NCBI GenBank assembly: GCA_001724025.1
Contig: MEDJ01000023.1
Span: forward strand, 164,895-228,894
Length of the DNA stretch: 64,000 nt
DNA from: Acidobacteria bacterium SCN 69-37
GTDB taxonomy: Bacteria; Acidobacteriota; Vicinamibacteria; Vicinamibacterales; SCN-69-37
Direction: 5' to 3'
The position numbers and the translations under genes were made by a program. Shown here one piece after another: positions 26,901-35,616 of the stretch (the first letter of the stretch is position 1; each line of letters opens with the position of its first letter). The notes under the pieces were generated by a model. That model was not told the origin of the DNA. It made no database searches and was given only the letters and a program-made list of their open reading frames with translations.

Positions 26901-26980
26901 ACACCGAACCCGACGAGCACCGCCGTGAAGACCAGGACGAGGAACTTGTTGCGAAGCGAGAAGTCGATGAGTCGATGCAT
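23906..26980 (-). CDS. czcA: HME-RND metal efflux pump (CzcA type)
   Basis: Protein of 1024 residues, full-length for RND. The TM4 motif AIDFGLIVDGSVVMIEN matches the CzcA-like divalent-cation HME-RND group rather than CusA. Other RND blocks include PDVTPNQVLVLTRAPG, RFGLSAVYIYFEENLD and the C-terminal ALSSGAGAEVQRPLATVVIGGL. It exports divalent cations from periplasm or cytoplasm to outside with the adjacent MFP and TolC-type proteins. It overlaps the P-type ATPase by 4 bp downstream. Confidence 0.95.
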   Translation of the reverse strand: MHRLIDFSLRNKFLVLVFTAVLVGFGVRAMLRLPIDAVPDVTPNQVLVLTRAPGLGPVEVERFITFPVETAMSGLPGITDIRSVSRFGLSAVYIYFEENLDLYFVRRLVMERLPDAREAIPAGLGTPSMGPISSGLGEIFQFEVRGEGLSLMDLRSVLEWDIAFKLRSVPGVVEVNSYGGELKTYEVQIDPDKLVSYNISLESVFEALEGNNANAGGAYLERAQEQYVIRGEGLVETIADIDNIVVAARNGTPIYVKNLGKTVLAPQVRQGAVTRDGRGEVVTGVVMMLMGENARVVADRVKAELEVIKDSLPKGVTVDAYYDRTDLVRRTINTVAKNLVEGGILVVAVLLLMLGNVRGGLMVAAAIPLSMLVAFTGMVAAGLSGNLMSLGAIDFGLIVDGSVVMIENIVRRLGEARAPGQSKDDVIRDAGREVARPVFFAVLIIIIVYLPILTLEGVEGKMFRPMALTVVFALIGSLALALTLMPVLASIGFKETTGEHEPRLVRWLKDRYRPWLHRTVARPLYTASIAAAIFVASMVLVPFMGGEFIPKLDEGSVALQAWRLPSVSLSESLKSTTLIERTLKQFPEVVTVVSRTGQAEIPTDPMGVETSDIYVILKDHGEWTTAATKEGLVAAFNEALEREVPGNVLSYSQPIELRVQELIAGVRSDLAITLFGEDLDELRRVGADIARVVSAVPGAADVKLEQTTGLPFLRVKIRRDEIARYGINAAQVLDVVEAMGGRTVGEVLEGQRRFDIQVRFTPESRSDVERIRSLKVADPQGRMIPLSQLADIVIEEGPAQITRENIHRRIAVEANVRGTDLASFVADVQRAVSTQVTLPTGYYVEYGGQFENLQRASSRLLLVVPVALFLIFVLLYTTFGAVRPALLIYFNIPIAATGGIVALMLRGMPFSISAAVGFIALFGVAVLNGVVMVSYFIELRRHGRSVEDAVLDGAELRLRPVLMTALVAGLGFVPMALSSGAGAEVQRPLATVVIGGLVTSTALTLLVLPALYRWFESERMEVRG

Positions 26981-26991
26981 GGACGCCTCGC

Positions 26992-28275
26992 CTAGTGCTC
27001 GTCGCCGATGCGCTCGCGGAGGAGCGCAGTCTTGAGATGGAAACTGCCGGCGCCCACGACGGCATCGCCGACCGCGACTCCCGACCGGATCTCCACGAAC
27101 TCGCCCGCCGTGGCGCCCAGTTCGACGATCCGGCGCTCGAATCGCGTGTCGCCGGTCTTGACGAACACCACCGGTTGGTTGTCGATGGTCTGCACGGCCG
27201 CCACCGGCACGAGCAGCGCGTCTCGGGCGTCCGCCGTGGGGACCGTCACGCGCGCGAACATGTCGAGCTTCAAAGCCGTGCCGGGGTTGGCCACGACCAC
27301 GCGGGCCTTGGCGCTGCGTGTCTGCGGGTCGATGATGTCGGCGATATACGTCACGCGGCCGTTGAAGGCGCGGTCGGGGTAGGCATCCACGCGCACGATG
27401 GCATCGGTGCCGGCGCGGACCTTCGTGATGTCCTTCTCGTAGATGTCCGCCAGCACCCAGACCTGGCTGAGGTCCGTCACCGTGAACAGCTCCTGCTCGG
27501 GTTCTACGACCTCACCCTGCGCGACGTCGTACTTCGTGATGACGCCGTCGAACGGTGCCCGGAGAATCGCGTGTGATGCCTCCCGGTGGGGGCTTTCGCC
27601 ACTCGTCGGTGACAGTGTGGTCAAGTCCGCGTCGGAGAGGCCAAACCGATGGAGTTGCTCCTCGACACGGCTGACGGTGGCTTCGTCGCGGGCTACGGAG
27701 GCTTCCGCCGTCTTCAGTTCCGCTTCGCGGACGTCGAGCTCCTGACGCGCGATCGCTTCGAGCTTGATGAGTTCCCGACCGCGTGCCACGACCCGTCGCT
27801 TGACCTCGAGGTCCGCTTCGGCCTGTCGCAGGACCGCCCTGGCGCCGAGATACTCGCCAACCAGCTCGCCCAGTTGGATGTTGTCGTAGGTGGCCAATGG
27901 CTGCCCGCGGCTCACGCGTTCGCCGAGGCTCACCCAGACGCGCTCGACGAGGCCGCGCGCGAGTGGCCGGATGTGCGCGACGCGGGAGTCATCTGCGGCC
28001 ACGGTACCGGTGACGTCGATCGTGGTGGGAAGCCGTCGGGCCGTGACCTCGGCGATCGCCAGCCCGGCGTTCTTCATGGCATCGACTGGTAGTTCCACGA
28101 CGCCCGATGGCAGCTCGTCAGCGTGGGTGTCGGCCGCAGTCGTCACATCAGACCCCGGCCGGAGCCAGAGCCACGCGCCAGCACCCGTCAGGACCGCCGT
28201 CAACGCCATCGCCAGCGCCAGCGTCCGGACCGAGATGCCGGCGGGCGTGGAAGGGTGTTCGCTCATGGATGTCAT
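26992..28275 (-). CDS. czcB: CzcB-type periplasmic membrane fusion protein
   Basis: About 427 residues from the ATG at 28275 (MTSMSEHP), chosen because AGGAG lies just upstream; a start at 28266 is also possible. N-terminal helix (VRTLALAMALTAVLTGAGAWLWL), then lipoyl/barrel-sandwich segments (IRPLARGLVERVWVSLGERVSRG) split by an alpha-hairpin, and LADIYEKDITKVRAG with a beta-barrel. A C-terminal membrane-proximal domain follows. It links CzcA to CzcC. Confidence 0.93.
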   Translation of the reverse strand: MTSMSEHPSTPAGISVRTLALAMALTAVLTGAGAWLWLRPGSDVTTAADTHADELPSGVVELPVDAMKNAGLAIAEVTARRLPTTIDVTGTVAADDSRVAHIRPLARGLVERVWVSLGERVSRGQPLATYDNIQLGELVGEYLGARAVLRQAEADLEVKRRVVARGRELIKLEAIARQELDVREAELKTAEASVARDEATVSRVEEQLHRFGLSDADLTTLSPTSGESPHREASHAILRAPFDGVITKYDVAQGEVVEPEQELFTVTDLSQVWVLADIYEKDITKVRAGTDAIVRVDAYPDRAFNGRVTYIADIIDPQTRSAKARVVVANPGTALKLDMFARVTVPTADARDALLVPVAAVQTIDNQPVVFVKTGDTRFERRIVELGATAGEFVEIRSGVAVGDAVVGAGSFHLKTALLRERIGDEH

Positions 28276-28286
28276 CGTTGGTCTCC

Positions 28287-29627
28287 TCACGGCTGCGCCT
28301 CGGGGCGGCCGACCGCGGCCGCGAGTTCGAAGAGACTCACGCGCTGATCGAACAAGGCTCGGTTGTAGATGCGTTGGGTGTCACGGAATGCGCGCTGCGC
28401 GTCCAGGAAGTCGATCAGGTTGGCAACGCCGAGCCGATACGACGCCAGAACGATGTCGCGGGACTCCTGTGCGTTCGATAGGTATTCGCGCTCGATGTAG
28501 TCGACGCGTGCGCGGTTGGTCTCGACGGCGTTGAGCGCACGCTGCACGTCGAGCCGGATCGCCAGCGAGGTCGCTGTGAGACGGGCGTCGGCCGCACGCC
28601 GCTCGGCGTCGGCGCGAGCGATGCCGCCCTCGTTGCGGTTGAAGAACGGCAAGGGCACGGTGAGCCCAACAACGACGCCGTCCGAACCGAAGTTGTTCTG
28701 ATAGCCACCGCCAATGGTGAGGTTCGGCGTGCGGAGCGCACGCTGAAGCCGCGTCATGGTCTCGGCCTGCGATTGCGTTGCCCTCGCGCCTTCCAGGTCG
28801 GGCCGCTGAGCCATCGCCTGCGTCAGGATGTCCGGGGCCTGCGCCGGTCCGGCGGCCTGAAGCGCCACCTCTGCGCTAGTGGCCGACAGCTTCAGGCCGT
28901 CGGTCAGTTCGACCGGCTGGTCGAGCTGAGGGGCATTGAGCAGCGCCAGCAGCGCGCTGCGGGTGTTCCGGACCGCGAGGTCGGCTGCGAAGACGTCTTC
29001 CACGAAGCGAAGCCGTTCGACCTGCAGGCGGCGAACCTCGGCACCGGAGATCTCGCCCTGGGCGAATCGGGCCTGGTTCAAGCCGATGACCCGATCGATC
29101 TCGTCGAGCGAAGCCTGCGCCACCGTTCGGTCGGCCTGCGCCAGCACCACCGCGAGATACGCGCGCTTGACGTCCAAGGCCAGCTGGCGCGCCTGGTCGT
29201 CCGCCGTCAGGACCGCGGCCTGTCGCGCGGCATCGGCCACCGCGGTTCGCAACCGGCGGCGGCCGGCCAGTTCGAGTTCTTGATCGATGCGAACCGTGAA
29301 CTCCTGCCCACCCCAGTAGCCTGGCTTCGCGCTCTCGAACGCCGGGTACCCGGCGGAGTCAATGGACAGCGCGGGGTTCGGTCGCCTGGATGCGGCCACG
29401 CCGTCGGCCTCGGCCGCGTCGATCCCCGCACGCGCGGCGACGATGTGCGGATTGCGCGCCTGCGCGAGGGCGACCGCCTCTGCCAGCGAAAGGCGCGGCG
29501 GAATGGATGTCTGGCCGAACGCCGGGGCGGGTCCTGCCACCGACCAGGCGACCACGCAGATCGCCGCAAGACACGGGGGACGAATCGAAACGTGCAAATC
29601 TCTCCACATACCAGTGCATAGCTCCAC
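28287..29627 (-). CDS. czcC: CzcC/TolC-type outer membrane efflux protein
   Basis: Up to 446 residues; a start at 29609 (MWRDLHV) is also possible. It has a signal peptide ending AFGQ. Two OEP repeats follow (RLSLAEAVALAQARNPHIVAA; LDVQRALNAVETNRARVDY) and the characteristic SYRLGVANLIDFLDAQRAFRDTQ near the C-terminus. It forms the outer-membrane exit duct. It is the first pump gene of the minus-strand operon and is preceded by the small Cys-rich exported protein. Confidence 0.93.
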   Translation of the reverse strand: MELCTGMWRDLHVSIRPPCLAAICVVAWSVAGPAPAFGQTSIPPRLSLAEAVALAQARNPHIVAARAGIDAAEADGVAASRRPNPALSIDSAGYPAFESAKPGYWGGQEFTVRIDQELELAGRRRLRTAVADAARQAAVLTADDQARQLALDVKRAYLAVVLAQADRTVAQASLDEIDRVIGLNQARFAQGEISGAEVRRLQVERLRFVEDVFAADLAVRNTRSALLALLNAPQLDQPVELTDGLKLSATSAEVALQAAGPAQAPDILTQAMAQRPDLEGARATQSQAETMTRLQRALRTPNLTIGGGYQNNFGSDGVVVGLTVPLPFFNRNEGGIARADAERRAADARLTATSLAIRLDVQRALNAVETNRARVDYIEREYLSNAQESRDIVLASYRLGVANLIDFLDAQRAFRDTQRIYNRALFDQRVSLFELAAAVGRPEAQP

Positions 29628-29767
29628 GGGGACGCCGGCCTTGCTCCGTGCTCAGGCAGCGGTGCAACAGCCGTGGCCATTCGCACGCGAGGGGCGAGCG
29701 GCAGGGCGCCAACGACACGAGGAGGCGCAAGCGCCGTCTCGTGCCAAGAAATTGGAATCGTGAGGAG

Positions 29768-30067
29768 CTAGGAGAGGAGCGGAGGGTGGTACACCGTACG
29801 CGGCGCACCAACTGGCAGGCTCTGCGCAGGGAAGGTCTGGCGCACGACTGGAGTCAGTTCAGCGAACGCGACCTCGACCGGCCGAGCCCGTTCGACGTGC
29901 GAGCAGCAGCAGAAACAATCGTCCTGATCCTGTTGGCCACCGTGCGAGTCCGACTGTGTCCCTTGCTCAGCACTGCACAGCTGCGGCACGAGCAGATCTG
30001 CTGCCGCCCATGTGAGGAGCAAACAGACCACTGCCTGAACGACGATGTGCCGGCGAAATGCGCGCAC
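29768..30067 (-). CDS. Small Cys/His-rich exported protein heading czcCBA
   Basis: 99 residues from a GTG at 30067. The GTG is chosen because the resulting start (VRAFRRHIVVQAVVCLLLTW) aligns with the start of the homologous gene at 33838 (VAQYRHTRIVRAAAFALILW); an ATG at 30118 gives a 17-residue extension. It has a signal-anchor-like helix, then DDCFCCCSHVE, a Cys cluster with His, and ends GAPRTVYHPP. Together with the genes at 33838 and 53644 it forms a set of small exported Cys-rich proteins, each first in an RND pump operon. A periplasmic metal-binding chaperone or sensor is plausible; the family is not recognised. Confidence 0.62.
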   Translation of the reverse strand: MRAFRRHIVVQAVVCLLLTWAAADLLVPQLCSAEQGTQSDSHGGQQDQDDCFCCCSHVERARPVEVAFAELTPVVRQTFPAQSLPVGAPRTVYHPPLLS

Positions 30068-30074
30068 TGATGTC

Positions 30075-30104
30075 AGGATACCTGTCCTTGACACGATTCG
30101 GCAA
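30075..30104 (-). promoter_or_regulatory. Candidate promoter of the czc operon, near-leaderless
   Basis: On the minus strand TTGCCG (30104-30099), an 18-bp spacer, and TATCCT (30080-30075), with the GTG of the Cys/His-rich gene 7 nt further. A transcript starting there would have almost no leader. Confidence 0.4.
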
Positions 30105-30225
30105 ATCGGCTGGAGCAAGGGAGATTGAAGCCCTCATTCTCCAACATCCAAACCACGCCGGCGCTGTGTAGCGCCGTCAGTTCAGCATCCTCGCCGCGCG
30201 CATCATCTCTGGCGTCCCCTGGCGG

Positions 30226-30630
30226 CTACTGCGAATGCAGCGCCGAGATCAGGGGGCACGTGACCGTGCCTCGACTCGAGCAGCAGTCTGCGACCAGCGT
30301 CTTGAGCACCGACTCGATGCGACGCAAGTCGCGGAGCTTCGAGCGCACGTCTGCTAACTTCTGCTCGGCCATCACCCGCGCCTCGTCGCAGTGCGTCCCA
30401 TCGTCCAGCCGGAGGAGCGCGGCCACCTCCTCCAGGCTGAACCCCAAACGCTGGGCGGACTTCACGAACTTGACCCGCGCTACGTCCGACGCACCGTACC
30501 GGCGAATCTGTCCGTAGGCGCGCGTCGGCTCGGGTACGAGGCCCTTCCGCTGATAGAAGCGAATCGTCTCGACGCTTACGTTGGCGGCGGCGGCGAGGTC
30601 GCCGATCGTCGAACCGGAGGTGTCACGCAT
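30226..30630 (-). CDS. merR: MerR mercury-responsive regulator
   Basis: 134 residues. N-terminal winged-helix HTH ([25 protein letters not shown]), a coiled-coil dimer helix, and a metal-binding C-terminus with Cys81 (THCDEAR), Cys116/117 (DCCSS) and Cys125 (TVTCP), matching Cys82/117/126 of Tn501 MerR. It binds the dyad at 30642-30657 and should repress, then activate with Hg(II), the merTPA promoter. An upstream extension of the frame exists but the ATG at 30630 places the protein start where the family expects it. It is divergent from merT and probably autoregulated. Confidence 0.95.
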   Translation of the reverse strand: MRDTSGSTIGDLAAAANVSVETIRFYQRKGLVPEPTRAYGQIRRYGASDVARVKFVKSAQRLGFSLEEVAALLRLDDGTHCDEARVMAEQKLADVRSKLRDLRRIESVLKTLVADCCSSRGTVTCPLISALHSQ

Positions 30631-30635
30631 GGATG

Positions 30636-30666
30636 TTGACTCCGTACTTAAGTACGGTCCTAAGCT
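30636..30666 (+). promoter_or_regulatory. MerR-controlled mer promoter/operator
   Basis: -35 TTGACT (30636-30641), -10 TAAGCT (30661-30666), separated by 19 bp, the overlong spacer typical of MerR-activated promoters. In the spacer lies a perfect 16-bp palindrome CCGTACTTAAGTACGG (30642-30657). The promoter points to merT, 34 nt before its ATG. Confidence 0.88.
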
Positions 30667-30699
30667 TAACCTGTCGCGGTTCTGATGAAGGAGTTTTTG

Positions 30700-31050
30700 A
30701 TGGCCGAGCCAACGAATGGACGTGGAGCACTGCTGGCCGGCGGCCTGGCGGCGATTCTGGCCTCGACCTGCTGCCTCGGTCCGCTGGTGTTGCTGATGCT
30801 CGGTGTCAGCGGCGCCTGGATCGCCAATCTGACCGCGCTGGAGCCTTTCCGGCCCTACTTCATCGGCGCGACCGTCCTCGCGCTGGTCGTCGCCTACCGA
30901 CAGATTTTCCGCCCAGTCGCGGCCTGTCGCCCCGGCGAGGTCTGTGCCGTACCCCACGTCCGCACGACCTACAAGGCGCTCTTCGGCCTGGTGGTCGTGC
31001 TCCTGGCGATCGCGCTCAGTTACCCGTTCGTTGCCCCGTACTTCTACTGA
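30700..31050 (+). CDS. merT: MerT mercuric ion transporter
   Basis: About 116 residues from the ATG at 30700 (AAGGAG spaced about 7 nt); an ATG at 30685 gives 121. Three membrane segments. The paired Cys24-Cys25 in TM1 (ASTCCLGP) and Cys76/Cys82 ([13 protein letters not shown]) fall at the same positions as in Tn501 MerT. It moves Hg(II) inward from MerP to MerA. It is the first gene of the plus-strand mer operon. Confidence 0.95.
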   Translation: MAEPTNGRGALLAGGLAAILASTCCLGPLVLLMLGVSGAWIANLTALEPFRPYFIGATVLALVVAYRQIFRPVAACRPGEVCAVPHVRTTYKALFGLVVVLLAIALSYPFVAPYFY

Positions 31051-31083
31051 AGAAACGCACGTCACCGACAAAGGAACAACACC

Positions 31084-31374
31084 ATGAAGCACCTGATCGT
31101 CGCCGCCACCGTCTTCCTGCTCTCCACCGCCTCGGCCTGGGCCGGCCCGAAGAACACCACCTTGAACGTCTCCAACATGACGTGCGCGACGTGCCCCATC
31201 ACCGTGAGGCAGGCCCTGACGAAGGTCAAGGGTGTGACGCGGGCCGTGGTCGACTTCGAGAAGAAGCAGGCCACGGTGACGTTCGATGACGCACAGACGA
31301 ACGTCGCGGCGCTGGTCAAGGCCACGACGGATGCGGGCTACCCCTCCACGGTCGCGCCGGCCGACAAGAAGTAG
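31084..31374 (+). CDS. merP: MerP periplasmic mercury-binding protein
   Basis: 96 residues with a signal peptide ending SAWA and a single HMA domain with Cys34/Cys37 in MTCATCP. It scavenges periplasmic Hg(II) and passes it to MerT. It lies 33 bp downstream of merT with AAAGGAAC upstream. Length and motif are canonical. Confidence 0.95.
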   Translation: MKHLIVAATVFLLSTASAWAGPKNTTLNVSNMTCATCPITVRQALTKVKGVTRAVVDFEKKQATVTFDDAQTNVAALVKATTDAGYPSTVAPADKK

Positions 31375-33072
<1,698 letters not shown>

Positions 33073-33093
33073 GGCCCTGCGGCACGTAGGGAC

Positions 33094-33124
33094 TTGAGTC
33101 CGTACCCTGGTACGGTGTCTATCC
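33094..33124 (+). promoter_or_regulatory. Second MerR-type promoter/operator
   Basis: -35 TTGAGT (33094-33099), inverted repeat CCGTACC-CT-GGTACGG (33100-33115), and a weak -10 around CTATCC (33119-33124), with the same 19-bp spacing and dyad core as the merT promoter. The ATG of the thioredoxin-like gene is 7 nt after the -10, suggesting a leaderless transcript. Confidence 0.72.
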
Positions 33125-33131
33125 TTGACGC

Positions 33132-33539
33132 ATGTCGAACAGCCGTCTCTCGGTGCGCCACTGGGCCCTGACTCTCATCGCCCCGGCGATGCTCATGGCG
33201 GCATCATCGTTCGCGATGCCTCAGGCCGCCTCCAGTCCGCTCGTCTTCCTGACGAGGGATGGATGCGTGAACACGACGACCATGCGTGCGCGGCTGGACG
33301 AGGCGTTGGATCGGCTGAAGGTGCCGAAGGACTACGCCGTCATTGACGCCGACACTCTGGCAGAGAGCGACGCTCGGCGTGGGTACGGCACGCCGACCGT
33401 GCTCTACGAGAATCGGGACTTGTTCGGGATGCCCGAGCCGACGCCCCCTATGCCAACTCCGACGTGACGGCTCTACCCGGGCGGAGTTCCGTCCACCGAC
33501 GCGATCGAAAAGGCCCTTCGACGTCAGCTCGAGCGGTAA
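33132..33539 (+). CDS. Thioredoxin-like exported protein with in-frame UGA (candidate selenoprotein)
   Basis: The frame runs 111 codons to a TGA at 33465-33467, then continues in the same frame for 23 codons (RLYPGGVPSTDAIEKALRRQ...) to TAA. Signal peptide residues 1-28; a thioredoxin-like core has Cys45 in FLTRDGC and YGTPTVLYENRDLFG. In related mercury-linked thioredoxin-like proteins I recall a conserved Cys-Arg-[LV]-Tyr here; TGA occupies the Cys position just before RLY. The UGA is followed by a compact hairpin (33479-33494) fitting bacterial SECIS rules. If read as Sec the product is 134 residues; if read as stop, it is 111 residues without its C-terminus. It is controlled by its own MerR-type promoter. 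Alternative: a recent nonsense mutation. Confidence 0.68.
33465..33494 (+). other. Candidate UGA-Sec codon and SECIS hairpin
   Basis: TGA at 33465-33467. GGGCGG (33479-33484) pairs with CCGTCC (33489-33494), with one G-U pair, around loop AGTT whose second base is G. The loop starts 17 nt after UGA. A small hairpin with G in the first two loop positions about 16-37 nt after UGA is the bacterial SECIS consensus. GC-rich sequence forms hairpins easily, so this is supportive only. Confidence 0.45.
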
Positions 33540-33822
33540 TAGTTGCATCACGACGCCAGCGCCGTTGACGCTCTCGGTAGGTTCATCGACGAAGGTCATC
33601 GGCAAAGGCGCCGGCACGATCACGGGCCGCCTGACGGCCGAGGGGCGGTCGGCAGTAGTGGCCAACCTGGTCCATCAATACGACAGCGTGCGCGTCAAGT
33701 ACGGGGCTTCGGCAGACAAGGGCCCCTCGTGCGGCAGAGATGCGCATCGTCGTGAAGGCCGTCAGGAAGCCGTGACGTCGCGCCGGCACATGCCGGAAGG
33801 AAGGCCGGCACGCCCGGTGAGC

Positions 33823-33828
33823 TATACT
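33823..33828 (+). promoter_or_regulatory. Consensus-like -10 box of second RND operon
   Basis: TATACT 9 nt before the GTG of the Cys-rich gene. No clear -35 is seen, so an activator or a weak promoter is possible. The arrangement matches the near-leaderless layout at the two other Cys-rich genes. Confidence 0.35.
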
Positions 33829-33837
33829 CACTGGCCC

Positions 33838-34170
33838 GTGGCCCAGTATCGGCACACCCGTATCGTCCGCGCTGCCGCATTCGCTTTGATCCTGTGGCTG
33901 GGAGTGGACCTCGCCGCGAAGGGCGTCTGCTGCCAAGACGGGCGTGTGCCGGACGCGAGTGCGAGCAACTGGACGACCGACTGCCCAGTGGACTGTTCGA
34001 CTGAGCCCGTTCAAGCAGATGCGTGTTTCTGCTGCGCCCACGTTGTCGGCCCCTCGGCGCTCCACGTCCCTCCGCCTCGTCAGGCTGCGCTAGTGATTCC
34101 TGACGTGCATCCGCCGGGTCGCCCGGGAATACGACCCATCCTGTACCACCCTCCGCAATTCCGCTCGTAG
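33838..34170 (+). CDS. Small Cys/His-rich exported protein heading second czc operon
   Basis: 110 residues from a GTG at 33838 just after a TATACT -10 box. An N-terminal signal-like helix (IVRAAAFALILWLGVDLAA) is followed by CCQD, DCPVDCST and DACFCCAHV, and the ending RPILYHPPQ. It is homologous to the gene at 29768: same N-terminal pattern (RH-x-IV), CFCC-x-H cluster and YHPP tail. It lies between the mer operon and the second TolC-type gene. A periplasmic metal-binding role is inferred from the Cys clusters. Confidence 0.62.
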   Translation: MAQYRHTRIVRAAAFALILWLGVDLAAKGVCCQDGRVPDASASNWTTDCPVDCSTEPVQADACFCCAHVVGPSALHVPPPRQAALVIPDVHPPGRPGIRPILYHPPQFRS

Positions 34171-34323
34171 GCCATCTCGCGCGCCCTCTCTCGCGCCGAC
34201 CTCTTGCCGGCGGCGCCGTTCCGCAGGCGTATCGACACGCCCGTGCGGACTAATGGCTCCGGGTTGCTGAACTGCCAGCGACCTGGACCCAGCGCGATTG
34301 ATCAGCACAACCGGAGGTTACGA

Positions 34324-35616
34324 ATGCGGAAGTGGTCGATGTCTGTGGCATCGGTGCTGTGTGTGTTGTCAGCTGCGGCGGCATCAGGCCAGACGCCCCC
34401 CCCCACGGTGGACGAACTCGTGCAGATTGCGCTCGAGCGCAATCGTGACCTGCTGGCGGCTCGCGAACGTGTCGCCGAAGCGCAGGGGCTCTTGCGCCGT
34501 GCCGGCGTTCGTCCGAGTCCGACCTTGGACGTCGATTACGGTGCTGGGGGACCGCTGGGATCGCCAGGCACCGACGAACTCGCCCTGCGCTATGCCCAAC
34601 CGATCGAGCTCGGGGGCAAGCGGGGCAAGCGTCAGGCCATCGGTCTGAGTGGCGTCGCCGTGGCCGAAGCCGAGTTCGCGGCCCGGGCGCGACAGCTCGT
34701 GTTCGACGTGAAGACGCGCGCCGCGGAGGCCCGGGCGGCGCACGCCAAGAGTGCGGCACTCGCCGAGGTCGTAACGGCCGGCCGAGAGGCGCTGCGCCTG
34801 ACGCGCGCTCGTGTCGCGGAGGGTGATGCTGCGGCGCTCGACGGTCAACTCCTGGCGGTCGAGTTCGCCCGGATGGAAGCGCAACTCGCGACCTATCGCG
34901 GACGCGCGACGGCAGCGTTGGCCGACCTCAGGCGAATCGCGGGACTCGATGCGGCGGAATTGCCCTCCGTAGGGCCGAGCCCCGAGCTATCCGCAGCGGT
35001 GTCGCTCGCCCTGCCTGACTTGACTGCCCGTGCACTGAAGATGCGCGCCGACCTCAGAGCCGCCAGCGCCGTCGAGCGGCAGAGTGCCGCGGAACTGGAG
35101 CTCGCGCGGGCGGAAGGCGTCCCGGACCTAACTGCGTCGGCCACCTACACCCAGGATTCCGATACCACCGACGGCCTCTTCGCGGTCACGTCCTCGGGGC
35201 AACCCGCCCCAATCGTCGACAACGACAAACGAATCAGCATCGGTGTCTCGATCCCCCTCTTCTGGCGCGGACGGAACCGCGGGAACACAGACGCAGCGAT
35301 GGCTCGCGCGACAGGCGCCAGGTTGCACCGGGAGTACCTGGAATCCGCGGTGCCTCGTGATGTGGAAGCGGCCTACGCGCGGTGGACCGCGGCGCGAGAC
35401 ACCGTCTCCGTCTTCAGACAGGACGTCATCAGCCAAGCTGAGCAGAATCTGGTCGTGATGCGGGAAGCCTACACGCTTGGCCAGCTGCGCCTCCTCGATG
35501 TGCTCAACGAGCGACGTCGATTGATCGAGACGCGACTGGCCCACATTGACGCCGAAACCGAACTGGCTCAGGCCGCCGCGGATCTCGAGCGTGCGGTCGG
35601 AATGGACCTGCCATGA
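34324..35616 (+). CDS. czcC: CzcC/TolC-type outer membrane efflux protein, second system
   Basis: 430 residues from the ATG at 34324, supported by GGAGGT; the frame is open further upstream. Signal peptide ends AAASGQ. OEP repeats include TVDELVQIALERNRDLLAAR and a C-terminal REAYTLGQLRLLDVLNERRRLIET, the usual outer-membrane factor signature. It opens the second czc operon and overlaps the MFP gene by 4 bp. It is diverged from the first CzcC, so the pumps are not recent duplicates. Confidence 0.92.
   Translation: MRKWSMSVASVLCVLSAAAASGQTPPPTVDELVQIALERNRDLLAARERVAEAQGLLRRAGVRPSPTLDVDYGAGGPLGSPGTDELALRYAQPIELGGKRGKRQAIGLSGVAVAEAEFAARARQLVFDVKTRAAEARAAHAKSAALAEVVTAGREALRLTRARVAEGDAAALDGQLLAVEFARMEAQLATYRGRATAALADLRRIAGLDAAELPSVGPSPELSAAVSLALPDLTARALKMRADLRAASAVERQSAAELELARAEGVPDLTASATYTQDSDTTDGLFAVTSSGQPAPIVDNDKRISIGVSIPLFWRGRNRGNTDAAMARATGARLHREYLESAVPRDVEAAYARWTAARDTVSVFRQDVISQAEQNLVVMREAYTLGQLRLLDVLNERRRLIETRLAHIDAETELAQAAADLERAVGMDLP

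Noticed and set aside
33465..33467. TGA as a plain stop or sequencing error
   Set aside because: Possible, but the retained 23-codon tail, the conserved RLY context and the hairpin make recoding worth testing; it is therefore kept as a candidate, not dismissed.
33466..33493. Alternative larger hairpin GACGG/CCGTC with a CTC/GAG inner stem right at the UGA
   Set aside because: Its loop begins only 7 nt after the UGA and it has a bulge; the 33479-33494 hairpin fits bacterial SECIS spacing better.
33343..33837. Open frame upstream of the Cys-rich gene at 33838
   Set aside because: The part before the GTG has no RBS or recognisable domain; the GTG start aligns with the paralogue at 29768. The 298-bp gap 33540-33837 shows nothing convincing apart from the -10 box.
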